30,728 bases of DNA from Gemmatimonadaceae bacterium. GTDB taxonomy: Bacteria > Latescibacterota > UBA2968 > UBA8231. Made by a program: the position numbers and the translations under genes. The notes below the pieces were generated by a model. The model was not told the origin of the DNA. It ran no database searches and saw only the letters and a program-made list of their open reading frames with translations. Positions 19,331-26,139 of the stretch are shown one piece after another. Numbering within the stretch: the stretch's first letter is position 1; each line of letters opens with the position of its first letter. The stretch is from positions 1-30,728 of the forward strand of contig PBSR01000028.1 in NCBI GenBank assembly GCA_002726335.1, written 5' to 3'.

Positions 19331-20119
19331 TCAGCCGGCCGTCCACCCTCCATCCACATACAGCGTCGTCCCGGTGATGTAGGCGGCGGCGTCCGAACAC
19401 AGGAACACGACGGGCCAGGCCACTTCCTCCGGCCGGCCGAAGCGACCCATGGGCGTGCGATCCTCCACCCAGCGACGCAGCTTATCCCGACGCTTCACTT
19501 CCGCCGTCATCTCCGTGTCGACATATGCCGGCGCCACGGCGTTGACGCGCACGCCACGGGCCGCCCACTCCACCGCCATGGTCTTCGTCAGCGCCTCCAG
19601 GGCGCCCTTCGAAGCGTTGTATGCGGCGATGCGGGGCAGAGCGCGGGTCGCGCCGATGGAGGTGATGTTCACCACGGCGCCGCTCTTCCGGGTCAACATG
19701 GACGCACAGACGGCGCGTGTGACGCGAACCGTACCATCCAGGTTGACGCGGAAGATGTCCGACCAGGCGTCGTCGTCGAGCCGTTCGACGGCATCGACGT
19801 GGGGACTGATGGCGGCGTTGTTGACGAGAATATCGGCACCCTCGGGCCAGCTCTCGGTAAGTTTCTCGAGCAGCAGAGAGGCGCCATCGGTGTCTCCCAC
19901 ATCCGTGGGGATGGCCAGGGCCCGGCCTCCCAGGGCCTCGACGGCAGCGACCACCTCATCCAGCTGGGCACCCGTACGGCTGGTGACGGCGACATCGGCG
20001 CCGGCCTGTGCCAGAGCCAGGGCGCAGGCGCGACCGATCCCCCTGCCGCCCCCGGTAATCAGAGCCCGGCGACCGTCGAGACGGAAGGAGGGGAGATCTG
20101 CTTCTTCAACTGCACCCAT
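19331..20119 (-). CDS. short-chain dehydrogenase/reductase (SDR)
   Basis: The 262-residue product is a classical SDR: cofactor motif TGGGRGIG (22-29), NNAA at 100-103 (usually NNAG), catalytic Ser154 in ITSIGA, and Tyr167/Lys171 in YNASK. The end (YVDGGWTAG) is typical of FabG-like enzymes. Arg48 after the second strand (TSRTG) suggests NADP(H). Start and family length agree, and GGAG lies about 10 nt before the ATG on the minus strand, so the much longer open frame upstream on this strand is not used. It converges on the dehydratase-like gene, and a 3-oxoacyl or sugar-alcohol substrate is possible. Confidence 0.92.
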   Translation of the reverse strand: MGAVEEADLPSFRLDGRRALITGGGRGIGRACALALAQAGADVAVTSRTGAQLDEVVAAVEALGGRALAIPTDVGDTDGASLLLEKLTESWPEGADILVNNAAISPHVDAVERLDDDAWSDIFRVNLDGTVRVTRAVCASMLTRKSGAVVNITSIGATRALPRIAAYNASKGALEALTKTMAVEWAARGVRVNAVAPAYVDTEMTAEVKRRDKLRRWVEDRTPMGRFGRPEEVAWPVVFLCSDAAAYITGTTLYVDGGWTAG

Positions 20120-20189
20120 CGTGTCAGATTCTCCGGGATGTGCCAAAGGCGGAGGCAGGTGTGGACTGCCAATATAGGGGCCAGACCTG

Positions 20190-21850
20190 ATGACGGAAGC
20201 GGCGGACGGCGACTCACTGGCCCGCGCCCTGGCTCTGTGCGCCCTGCCGTTCAGTGCCACCGCACGTGAGCGCCTGCTGGCGCTGCTTCCCGCAGACGCA
20301 GCGGCGCAGGTCGGTGATTGGCTGCGTCGGCCGGAGGCGTTGGCCCAGAGCGCGACCTCGAGCTGGGAGGCGGCCCTGCTGGCGCGCGCCACCGTCGTCG
20401 AAGAGACGGAAGACGACGAAGGCATCGAGACAGACGACGAGGAAATCGGGGCAGTCGACGCGGAGGACCTGGAGACGGCTCTTCCCGAAGTCCTGGTAGC
20501 TGCCTTGCTGTCGAGTGCCTCCGCCGCCGATGCCGCTGGCCTGCTCCCCGAACTGCCACTGATCATGCAGGGGGAGGTGACGGCCCTGCTGGCCACTTCG
20601 ACACCGCTGAGCGTCTTCCGCAGTCTGCCCCCGGACGAGCGCCCGGTGCTCGGGCAACTGCGCCAGCAGTCACCGGACGAGCAGGGGGGGTACAACCGGC
20701 GTGCGCCATGCTGCGCGCCCTGCGCGGGACCCGCCGTTTGCGCCGGGCCCTGTCGGCCACAGCCGAGACCAACGCCGAAGCCGCGGCGATCATTCAGAGC
20801 CACCTGTTCGATTTCGAAGACCTGACCCGCCTGCGCACAAAAGAACTGCAACTCCTTCTCGGCCGGATCGACAACGCGACTCTCGCCCGGTCTCTTGTCG
20901 AGGCCAGCGATAGAGTGGCGGACCGCATCTTCACCAATGCCTCGGATCGTCGAGCTCTTCTGCTGCGGGAAGAACTCGAGCTCTACGTCGAATTGACGCC
21001 CGAAGAGATCGAGGGCGCCCGGAGTGAGGTGATGGCCATGATACGCACCCTGTACGAGCGGGGTGATATCACGACCTACTTTGGTTCGATCCGACGGGCC
21101 GATGGCGAAGGGGACACCGACGATGAGGAGGAGGAGGACGAGGAAGAGTTCGAGGACGACATCGATGTGGAGGAGAGCGGAGAATCTGCCGGCGACAAGA
21201 AGGGTGTCGGCTCCGGCGTTGCCGTTCGTCGCCTCGTGGCGTTGCTCGCCGCAGTGGCAGTCACGCTGCTCCTGGTGGCCCTTGGCAGCCTCATGGGCGG
21301 TGACCAGTCGCCCAAGAAGACGGCATCGCGGCCGTCCGTGGCGAGGGCGGCCGCCAACGGTGGACGTGTCCTGGTTACGTCCGGGCAACAGGACCCCGAA
21401 GAGAAAGGCGACGATGATGGGGAGCCAAGGCAGCTGCGCGCTGGCGAAAAGCTGCAGGCGCCGGGGCCGGTCGATGCCATGCTCGAGTTTCCCGACGTGG
21501 GTGGAGCCCGTGTCGACGTAGCCCCCGGTGCCGAGGTCGAAGGCCTGGCCGCCACTGCTGAGGAGGGGGAAGAGGCATCGGAGCAGGCGGCGGGGCTGTA
21601 CCTGCGTGTCGGTCGTGTGACCGTCACCGCCGTGGCCAGACAGTTCACCGTACGGACCCCCGTCGCCCACGTTACCGGTGCTCCCGGGAGCGTATTCACA
21701 GTACGCGTCGTACTCGACGCGTCGACTCAGGTCCGCGCCCGTCGCGGCGTGGCCGAGGTGTTCTCGAGAGAGGGGAGACACGTGGCCCGGTTGGCTCCCG
21801 GGGAAGGGCTGCGTCTGGACGGCGCCGGTGAAGTCGAGCTAAGTCCATAG
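20190..21850 (+). CDS. FliG-like/transmembrane/FecR fusion protein, frameshifted at a G7 run
   Basis: Two overlapping frames join at a run of seven G (20684-20690); one more G would give a single 553-residue product. Residues 1-165 are helical with a FliG-middle-like repeat at about 98-158 (EVLVAALLSSASAADAAGLLPELP). Residues about 207-299 match the FliG C-terminal domain: FDFEDLTRL, LLLGRIDNATLARSL, ASDRRALLLREEL, then IRTLYERGDI. A very acidic stretch (306-330) precedes one membrane helix (347-368). Residues about 390-550 look like a FecR domain (FTVRTPVAHVTGAPGSVFTV, LAPGEGLRL) placed in the periplasm. No EHPQ motif of true FliG is seen. If read without correction, a 211-residue truncated product ends at 20825, and the second part could start at ATG 20708. 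No flagellar gene is near. It was read as one gene because domain boundaries span the break. Confidence 0.72.
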
Positions 21851-21879
21851 CAGGTCTGCAGAAAAGACGAAGAAAGGGG

Positions 21880-21908
21880 TTGATCTTCTGTGGGCGCCCG
21901 TTTATACT
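21880..21908 (+). promoter_or_regulatory. sigma-70-type promoter of the sigma factor gene
   Basis: A -35 box TTGATC (21880-21885) and a -10 box TATACT (21903-21908) are 17 nt apart, and transcription would start near 21915. It begins 30 nt after the FliG-like/FecR stop codon. Confidence 0.75.
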
Positions 21909-22123
21909 TTCACCACTCCTAAGAACTACCGGCGTAGCAGTCATTCGGGTTCCCCACCTGAAGCCACGTCCGGCAGCAGCAAAATCCCCCCTGTTCCACC
22001 AGTTGAACATCCGTCCCCACGGATAGGTCGTACCCACTCCCTGCTCCCCAAGTTCGATCCTCAATCGGACACAGCCCGGTCTGCGTACCTGTCGACGTGG
22101 ATCCGTGTTGAGTGTTGTTGCCA

Positions 22124-22161
22124 GTCCTCTTCCACTCCCACGTTCTCATGGGGGGGAGGAC
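22124..22161 (+). promoter_or_regulatory. leader hairpin close to the sigma factor ribosome site
   Basis: GTCCTC (22124-22129) pairs perfectly with GAGGAC (22156-22161), and inside it CCCA pairs with TGGG. The hairpin ends 15 nt before the GGAGGGG ribosome site, so it could tune translation. No ligand or family is recognised. Confidence 0.35.
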
Positions 22162-22193
22162 ACATACCTGCAGTATGGAGGGGTGCATACTTC

Positions 22194-23045
22194 ATGGCCA
22201 CACTACAGACCGACACGCTGGTCGACCAGTACTTCCACGAAATCGAGAGTTCCGTTGGCTTGTCCGCTGCCGAGGAGGTAGAGATCGCCAAGCGGATTCA
22301 GGACGGAGACGAAGTCGCGCTCACGGAGCTTGTGCAGGCCAACCTGCGCTTCGTCGTCAGCGTCGCCAAGGGGTATCAGAACCTGGGCCTGCCGCTGTCC
22401 GACCTGATCAACGAGGGCAATCTGGGTCTGATGGTGGCCGCCAAGCGTTTCGACGGCTCGAAGGGCTTCAAGTTCATCTCCTACGCCGTGTGGTGGATCC
22501 GCCAGTCCATCCTGCAGGCGCTGGCCGAGCAGTCCCGCATCGTACGCCTGCCGCTGAACCGCATCGGCGAGTTGACCAAGGTCAACAAGTGCATGACGAA
22601 GCTCGAGCAGCGTCTCGGCCGGGCTCCCGAGGTGGAGGAAATTGCCGAAGAACTGAATACGAATCCCGATGACATGGACATGCTGTTGCGCCTGTCGCAG
22701 CGCCCCGTGTCCCTGGAGACGCCCTGCGACGACCAGGAGCCGGACCGCTGCATCGGCGACCTGCTGCCCGACGAAAGCCTGCCAGCCTGCGACGATGTGC
22801 TGTCCGAAGGGGAACTGAAGGAAGAGATCTCGTCGGTGATGACCGCTCTGACCGAAGGCGAGGCCCGCGTGCTGCGCATGTACTACGGGCTGGATGGTCA
22901 GGAAGGCATGACCCTGGAAGAGATCGGCACCTACGTCGGTCGCACCCGCGAGCGCGTCCGCCAGATCAAGGAGAAGGCGCTGCAGAAGCTGCGCCATCCC
23001 AACCGCAGCGAGATCCTCAAGGAGTATTACGGCGAGAACGCCTAG
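22194..23045 (+). CDS. rpoD: RNA polymerase sigma factor, RpoD/SigA type
   Basis: The 283-residue product has region 1.2 (DQYFHEIESSVGLSAAEEVEIAKRI), region 2 (LRFVVSVAKGYQNLGLPL, DLINEGNLGL, KFISYAVWWIRQSI), region 3 (LGRAPEVEEIAEELN) and region 4 (LTEGEARVLRMYYGL, then MTLEEIGTYVGRTRERVRQI). It directs RNA polymerase to promoters with -35/-10 boxes like those found three times in this window. The short length without region 1.1 is that of the primary sigma factor of Bacteroidetes and similar phyla; a general-stress or other group 2 sigma is the alternative. GGAGGGG about 10 nt upstream supports the ATG. Segments were quoted separately; region 1.2 covers about residues 11-35. Confidence 0.9.
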   Translation: MATLQTDTLVDQYFHEIESSVGLSAAEEVEIAKRIQDGDEVALTELVQANLRFVVSVAKGYQNLGLPLSDLINEGNLGLMVAAKRFDGSKGFKFISYAVWWIRQSILQALAEQSRIVRLPLNRIGELTKVNKCMTKLEQRLGRAPEVEEIAEELNTNPDDMDMLLRLSQRPVSLETPCDDQEPDRCIGDLLPDESLPACDDVLSEGELKEEISSVMTALTEGEARVLRMYYGLDGQEGMTLEEIGTYVGRTRERVRQIKEKALQKLRHPNRSEILKEYYGENA

Positions 23046-23084
23046 GGGTCTGTCTCCAGGGAGAGTGTCGGCTGCCCCTGATTC

Positions 23085-23113
23085 TTGACACTTTTCGGGG
23101 CCTCCGGTAGTTT
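23085..23113 (+). promoter_or_regulatory. sigma-70-type promoter of tRNA-Asn
   Basis: A perfect TTGACA (23085-23090) and TAGTTT (23108-23113) are separated by 17 nt. The start point near 23120 lies just before the tRNA at 23125. Confidence 0.85.
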
Positions 23114-23124
23114 TCTGTATCTGT

Positions 23125-23200
23125 TCCGGCGTAGCTCAGTTGGCAGAGCGGCTGGCTGTTAACCAGCATGTCATAGGTTCGAGTCCTATCGCCGGAGCCA
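23125..23200 (+). tRNA. tRNA-Asn (anticodon GTT)
   Basis: The 76-nt gene folds as a full cloverleaf: acceptor stem TCCGGCG/CGCCGGA, anticodon stem GCTGG/CCAGC around the loop CTGTTAA with anticodon GTT, and T stem ATAGG/CCTAT with the loop TTCGAGT. The discriminator base is G97-like and the CCA end is encoded (23198-23200). Confidence 0.97.
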
Positions 23201-23211
23201 TATTCTGAAAG

Positions 23212-23249
23212 AAGCGCAATCCCTTTCATGTGAAGGGGTTGCGCTTTTT
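23212..23249 (+). terminator. rho-independent terminator of tRNA-Asn
   Basis: A 14-bp stem pairs AAGCGCAATCCCTT (23212-23225) with AAGGGGTTGCGCTT (23233-23246) with a single T-G wobble, around a 7-nt loop, and ends in five T. It is 11 nt past the tRNA end. Confidence 0.92.
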
Positions 23250-23302
23250 CTTTGATGGGAGGCAGTGGTCTTCAACGAGATGGGCCGCCCGTGAGGCGGC
23301 TG

Positions 23303-23926
23303 ATGAGTGCGTTCCTCGGTGACAGTGTCATGATAAGCAACCACTTTGTCCGCGGCCCCGAGAGTTGGTGTTCGTACGATTACCACGCCAGCATGGTGGC
23401 CGGCAAGCACAACGTCTTCATCCTGACGACGTGGAGCCCGACCGGGGGCATCGACGATGGCGGCTACGTGTGGACGGACCACACGCGCTGGAGCGCTGAC
23501 ACGCCGGAGAAACCCCTGTCGATTCTGCCCCTGCTCCACTACCGCAGCTGGGTGGACGCCGATCCCATGGACCTGCGTGAGGCGGAGATGTCGGTCTATC
23601 TGCGCGGCGACGACCTGCAGCTCGACGGTGCGTCCTGCCACTTCTGGATCCACGCCAGTGGGACACGCTGGCACCTCAACAGCTCTTCTCTCGATATCGG
23701 CGATGGCAGTTGGCCGACGTCGCCCAACCGTGTCGAGTTGACTCCGGACGAAGGCAGCTGGCACAACAGCTGGGCGAATGACCCACACAACCCCACGTCG
23801 CTGCCCGATGTGCTTTCCGGGGTCGTGAGTTACGGATTCTCTTTCGTGGGTTTCTCGAGCGAGGTGATGGGCCGGCTGTCCATGGCTCGACTCGAGCTGC
23901 GTCCATCCTGTATATCGGAGATCTGA
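23303..23926 (+). CDS. beta-sandwich-like protein of unknown function, 207 aa
   Basis: The product is rich in aromatic residues, Gly, Ser and strand-like segments (YDYHASMVAGKHNVFILT, SCHFWIHASGTRWHLN, VSYGFSFVGF), which suggests a jelly-roll or carbohydrate-binding-like fold. No signal peptide or membrane helix is seen. The ATG at 23303 is preceded by GAGGCGG and is preferred to the ATG at 23255 or TTG at 23252, which lie directly on the tRNA terminator. It ends 1 nt before the phosphoesterase gene start, so the two are co-transcribed. I do not recognise the family; a role with sugar-acid-type substrates is suggested only by the neighbours. Confidence 0.65.
   Translation: MSAFLGDSVMISNHFVRGPESWCSYDYHASMVAGKHNVFILTTWSPTGGIDDGGYVWTDHTRWSADTPEKPLSILPLLHYRSWVDADPMDLREAEMSVYLRGDDLQLDGASCHFWIHASGTRWHLNSSSLDIGDGSWPTSPNRVELTPDEGSWHNSWANDPHNPTSLPDVLSGVVSYGFSFVGFSSEVMGRLSMARLELRPSCISEI
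23917..23920 (+). promoter_or_regulatory. ribosome binding site that fixes a TTG start
   Basis: GGAG lies 7 nt before the TTG at 23928. No in-frame ATG or GTG upstream of the first catalytic motif (TDIH, residues 7-10) exists, so this site decides the unusual TTG start of the phosphoesterase. Confidence 0.7.
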
Positions 23927-23927
23927 C

Positions 23928-24941
23928 TTGAGATTCATCTACTTCACCGATATCCACCTCGATACCGGCACCGACTCGCTGAAGGGGTTCGAATCCTGCC
24001 TCGAAGCCATGATGGCACACGAGCCGGAACTGCTGATCAACGGTGGGGATCTGGGGATTACGACAACGGCGCTGGAGCAGTATGCCGAGGTCATGTCAGA
24101 CGTGACGGTTCCTGTACTTCTGAGCCACGGCAATCACGAGATGTGCAGCGGGTATCTGCCGCGCGAGCAAGCCGGCACGGTGCACGGCAGCCTCGATGCG
24201 GGGGAAGTGCACTTTGTTGTGCTGGATGTGGTCCGGTATTTCGAGCCCACAGCCGAACATGAGGCCAACTGGCACGTGCTGGCCGACGAGTCGTTGCTGG
24301 AGTGGCTGGCAGAGGATCTGTCACGAATCGACTCAACAACACCCGTGGTACTCGCCTGTCACGTGCCGCTGTCGACGACGTTCCCGCAGCGGATGGGCCA
24401 ACCCGCGGACATGCGTTTTCCCACCAACGAGATCGTCGGCGCCCGACAGGTGTTGGCGCAGCTCGAGCGTTTCGAACAGGTGATCAGCCTCCACGGTCAT
24501 GATCATGAGAATTGTCGACACCATGTCGGTCACATCGAGATCATGACCACGGCCGCGGTAGCCGGTAACTGGTGGCGGAACGGACTGGACAGTCGCGGCC
24601 CCAGTGGCCGAGAGCCGCAAGGCTACCGGGTTGTGGACGTTGGGGAGAGTATCAGGAGTTGTTATCGATCCTTCGTCTCGCCAGACCAGGAAGTGGAGCT
24701 GGTGCGATCATCGGACAGATGCTTCGTCAATGTCTTCGACGGTTCGCCGCGGACACGAGTCGAAGTCGAAGGTGAAGCCGTGGCACAGATCGATCCACTG
24801 TCGGTTTCGTCGCGCGGCCTGGCGACTCATCTGTGGGAACTGCCTGCTGGCTTCGACCGTGATCACGTGGAAGTGGCGGTCACCTTCGAGGACGGGCGTA
24901 CCTGTGAGGGCGTGCTTGAGTTGGAGCAGATAGAGCAATGA
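23928..24941 (+). CDS. calcineurin-like metallophosphoesterase
   Basis: The 337-residue product has the full set of dimetal phosphoesterase motifs: Asp8/His10 (FTDIHLD), Asp41 (NGGDLG), Asn69-His70 (GNHEM), His145 (ACHVPL) and His189/His191 (LHGHDHE). It would hydrolyse a phosphoester or phosphodiester using two metal ions. No signal peptide is present. The C-terminal third (about 240-337) is beta-rich and may be a separate domain. The start is a TTG, rare in this window, and its stop overlaps the enolase-superfamily gene by 4 nt (ATGA). Substrate is unknown; relatives in sugar catabolic clusters are often uncharacterised. Confidence 0.88.
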   Translation: MRFIYFTDIHLDTGTDSLKGFESCLEAMMAHEPELLINGGDLGITTTALEQYAEVMSDVTVPVLLSHGNHEMCSGYLPREQAGTVHGSLDAGEVHFVVLDVVRYFEPTAEHEANWHVLADESLLEWLAEDLSRIDSTTPVVLACHVPLSTTFPQRMGQPADMRFPTNEIVGARQVLAQLERFEQVISLHGHDHENCRHHVGHIEIMTTAAVAGNWWRNGLDSRGPSGREPQGYRVVDVGESIRSCYRSFVSPDQEVELVRSSDRCFVNVFDGSPRTRVEVEGEAVAQIDPLSVSSRGLATHLWELPAGFDRDHVEVAVTFEDGRTCEGVLELEQIEQ

Positions 24942-26107
24942 AAGTCACAGCAGTCGTCACACTTCCCGTCGACCGGTTCAATTATGTGAAGGTCGAAACC
25001 GACGAGGGTTTGACCGGGGTTGGGGAGCTGCATCCGGCGTCAGGTACGGGGGGGACGCCGTTCGTCCCACGCGCCGCGGTCGAGTACTGCGCCGAGTATC
25101 TGGTCGGCAAGGATCCTCTCCATATCGAGAGGCACTGGCAGCACATGTTCCGACGCCAGCTCTTTCGAGGCGGATCTGACATGATGGCGGCCATGGGAGC
25201 CATCGATATCGCCCTCTGGGACATCAAGGGTAAAGCTCTCGGAAAACCGGTATACGAACTGCTCGGAGGCCCCGTTCGTGAGAAGGTCCGTCTCTACACC
25301 CATCTTGGTGGGAACTCGCCGGACGCACTGGCCCGGCAAGCGCTGGAACGGGTAGAAGAGGGATTCACGGCGCTGCGGCTCTACCCCTTCGGCGATTTCG
25401 GGGCGGCAGATTTCGAGGAAGGACTCGGCCTCGAGAAGATGAGCTTTGCGGCAATGCAGAACAACGCGGTGGAGCGTGTGGCTGCCGTACGGGAGGCAGC
25501 GGGGCCGGACATCGACATCATGACCGACGTCGTCAACCGGCTGACTCCTGCCGAGGCGATCGGTGTCGGCCGAGCCCTCGAACCGTTCAACCTCTACTTC
25601 TTCGAAGACCCCATCGAGCCGGAAAACATGGACCAGTGGGGATGGGTCGCACAGCAGCAGCCGATTCCACTGGCGATGGGCGAACGCCTCTACACCATCT
25701 ACCAGTTTCGCGATCTGCTCAACCATCAGGGCGCAGCGTATGTCCGCCCCGACCTTTCTCTCGCCGGTGGTATCACCAACGTGAAGAAGATCGCCGCGCT
25801 TGCCGAAGCGGCCTACGTTGGCGTCGTGCCGCACAATCCGCTCAGTTGTGTGTTGACCGCCGCGTGTGTGCAGATCGACGCTGCGGTACACAACATCCCT
25901 GTTCAGGAGTATCCCTACGACGACGATTCAGGCGTCAAGGCAGATCTCGTGAAAGAGCCGATCCGACGGACCGGTGGTTATCTCGAGATTCCCACCACAC
26001 CTGGGATCGGTATCGAGCTCAACGAAGAAGCCTTCAAGCACTACCCGCCAATTCCTTACGACCGGCCCCCGCTGATCCATCCCGACGGCTCGCTGCGCGA
26101 CTACTGA
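24938..26107 (+). CDS. enolase-superfamily enzyme (mandelate racemase/muconate lactonizing type)
   Basis: The 389-residue product has the two-domain fold: the capping domain at the N-terminus (EGLTGVGE) and a barrel with metal ligands Asp197 (TDVVNRLTP), Glu223 (FEDPIEPEN) and Glu249 (MGERLY), plus a catalytic His299 (VPHNPLS). Galactonate dehydratase has a DFHGR-like motif at the first ligand; here it reads DVVNR, so that His is absent. There is no KxK motif either. A sugar-acid dehydratase or racemase acting on an unknown acid is likely. It overlaps the phosphoesterase gene by 4 nt, which indicates translational coupling. A D-2-hydroxyacid dehydrogenase gene 1.5 kb downstream could act on a related product. 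Confidence 0.9.
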   Translation: MKVTAVVTLPVDRFNYVKVETDEGLTGVGELHPASGTGGTPFVPRAAVEYCAEYLVGKDPLHIERHWQHMFRRQLFRGGSDMMAAMGAIDIALWDIKGKALGKPVYELLGGPVREKVRLYTHLGGNSPDALARQALERVEEGFTALRLYPFGDFGAADFEEGLGLEKMSFAAMQNNAVERVAAVREAAGPDIDIMTDVVNRLTPAEAIGVGRALEPFNLYFFEDPIEPENMDQWGWVAQQQPIPLAMGERLYTIYQFRDLLNHQGAAYVRPDLSLAGGITNVKKIAALAEAAYVGVVPHNPLSCVLTAACVQIDAAVHNIPVQEYPYDDDSGVKADLVKEPIRRTGGYLEIPTTPGIGIELNEEAFKHYPPIPYDRPPLIHPDGSLRDY

Positions 26108-26139
26108 TTCACGGGCTCGCCGTCATCTACTGAGCTGGG

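Larger units (their letters stand above)
21851..22193 (+). other. 343-nt intergenic leader of the sigma factor gene
   Basis: No gene is supported here. It holds a promoter at 21880-21908, so the sigma factor mRNA would have about 280 nt of leader. The leader has a perfect 6-bp hairpin with a CCCC loop at 22009-22024 and a longer hairpin at 22124-22161, and ends in a strong GGAGGGG ribosome site (22177-22183). I looked for 6S, SRP and tmRNA signatures and found none. Confidence 0.6.

Noticed and set aside
19331..21781. An 816-codon open frame on the minus strand
   Set aside because: Only its last 262 codons (19331-20119) are a real SDR gene with its own ATG and GGAG site. The rest lies antisense to the FliG-like/FecR gene and shows no domain.
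21909..22193. Possible 6S, SRP or tmRNA in the sigma leader
   Set aside because: CCGGCGTAGCAGTC vaguely recalls the SRP loop and the length fits 6S, but the conserved loops and closing stems of these RNAs are not present.
23125..23249. tRNA-Asn as an integration site for the accessory genes to its right
   Set aside because: No repeat of the tRNA 3' end and no integrase was found in the remaining 7.5 kb. The tRNA has its own intact terminator.
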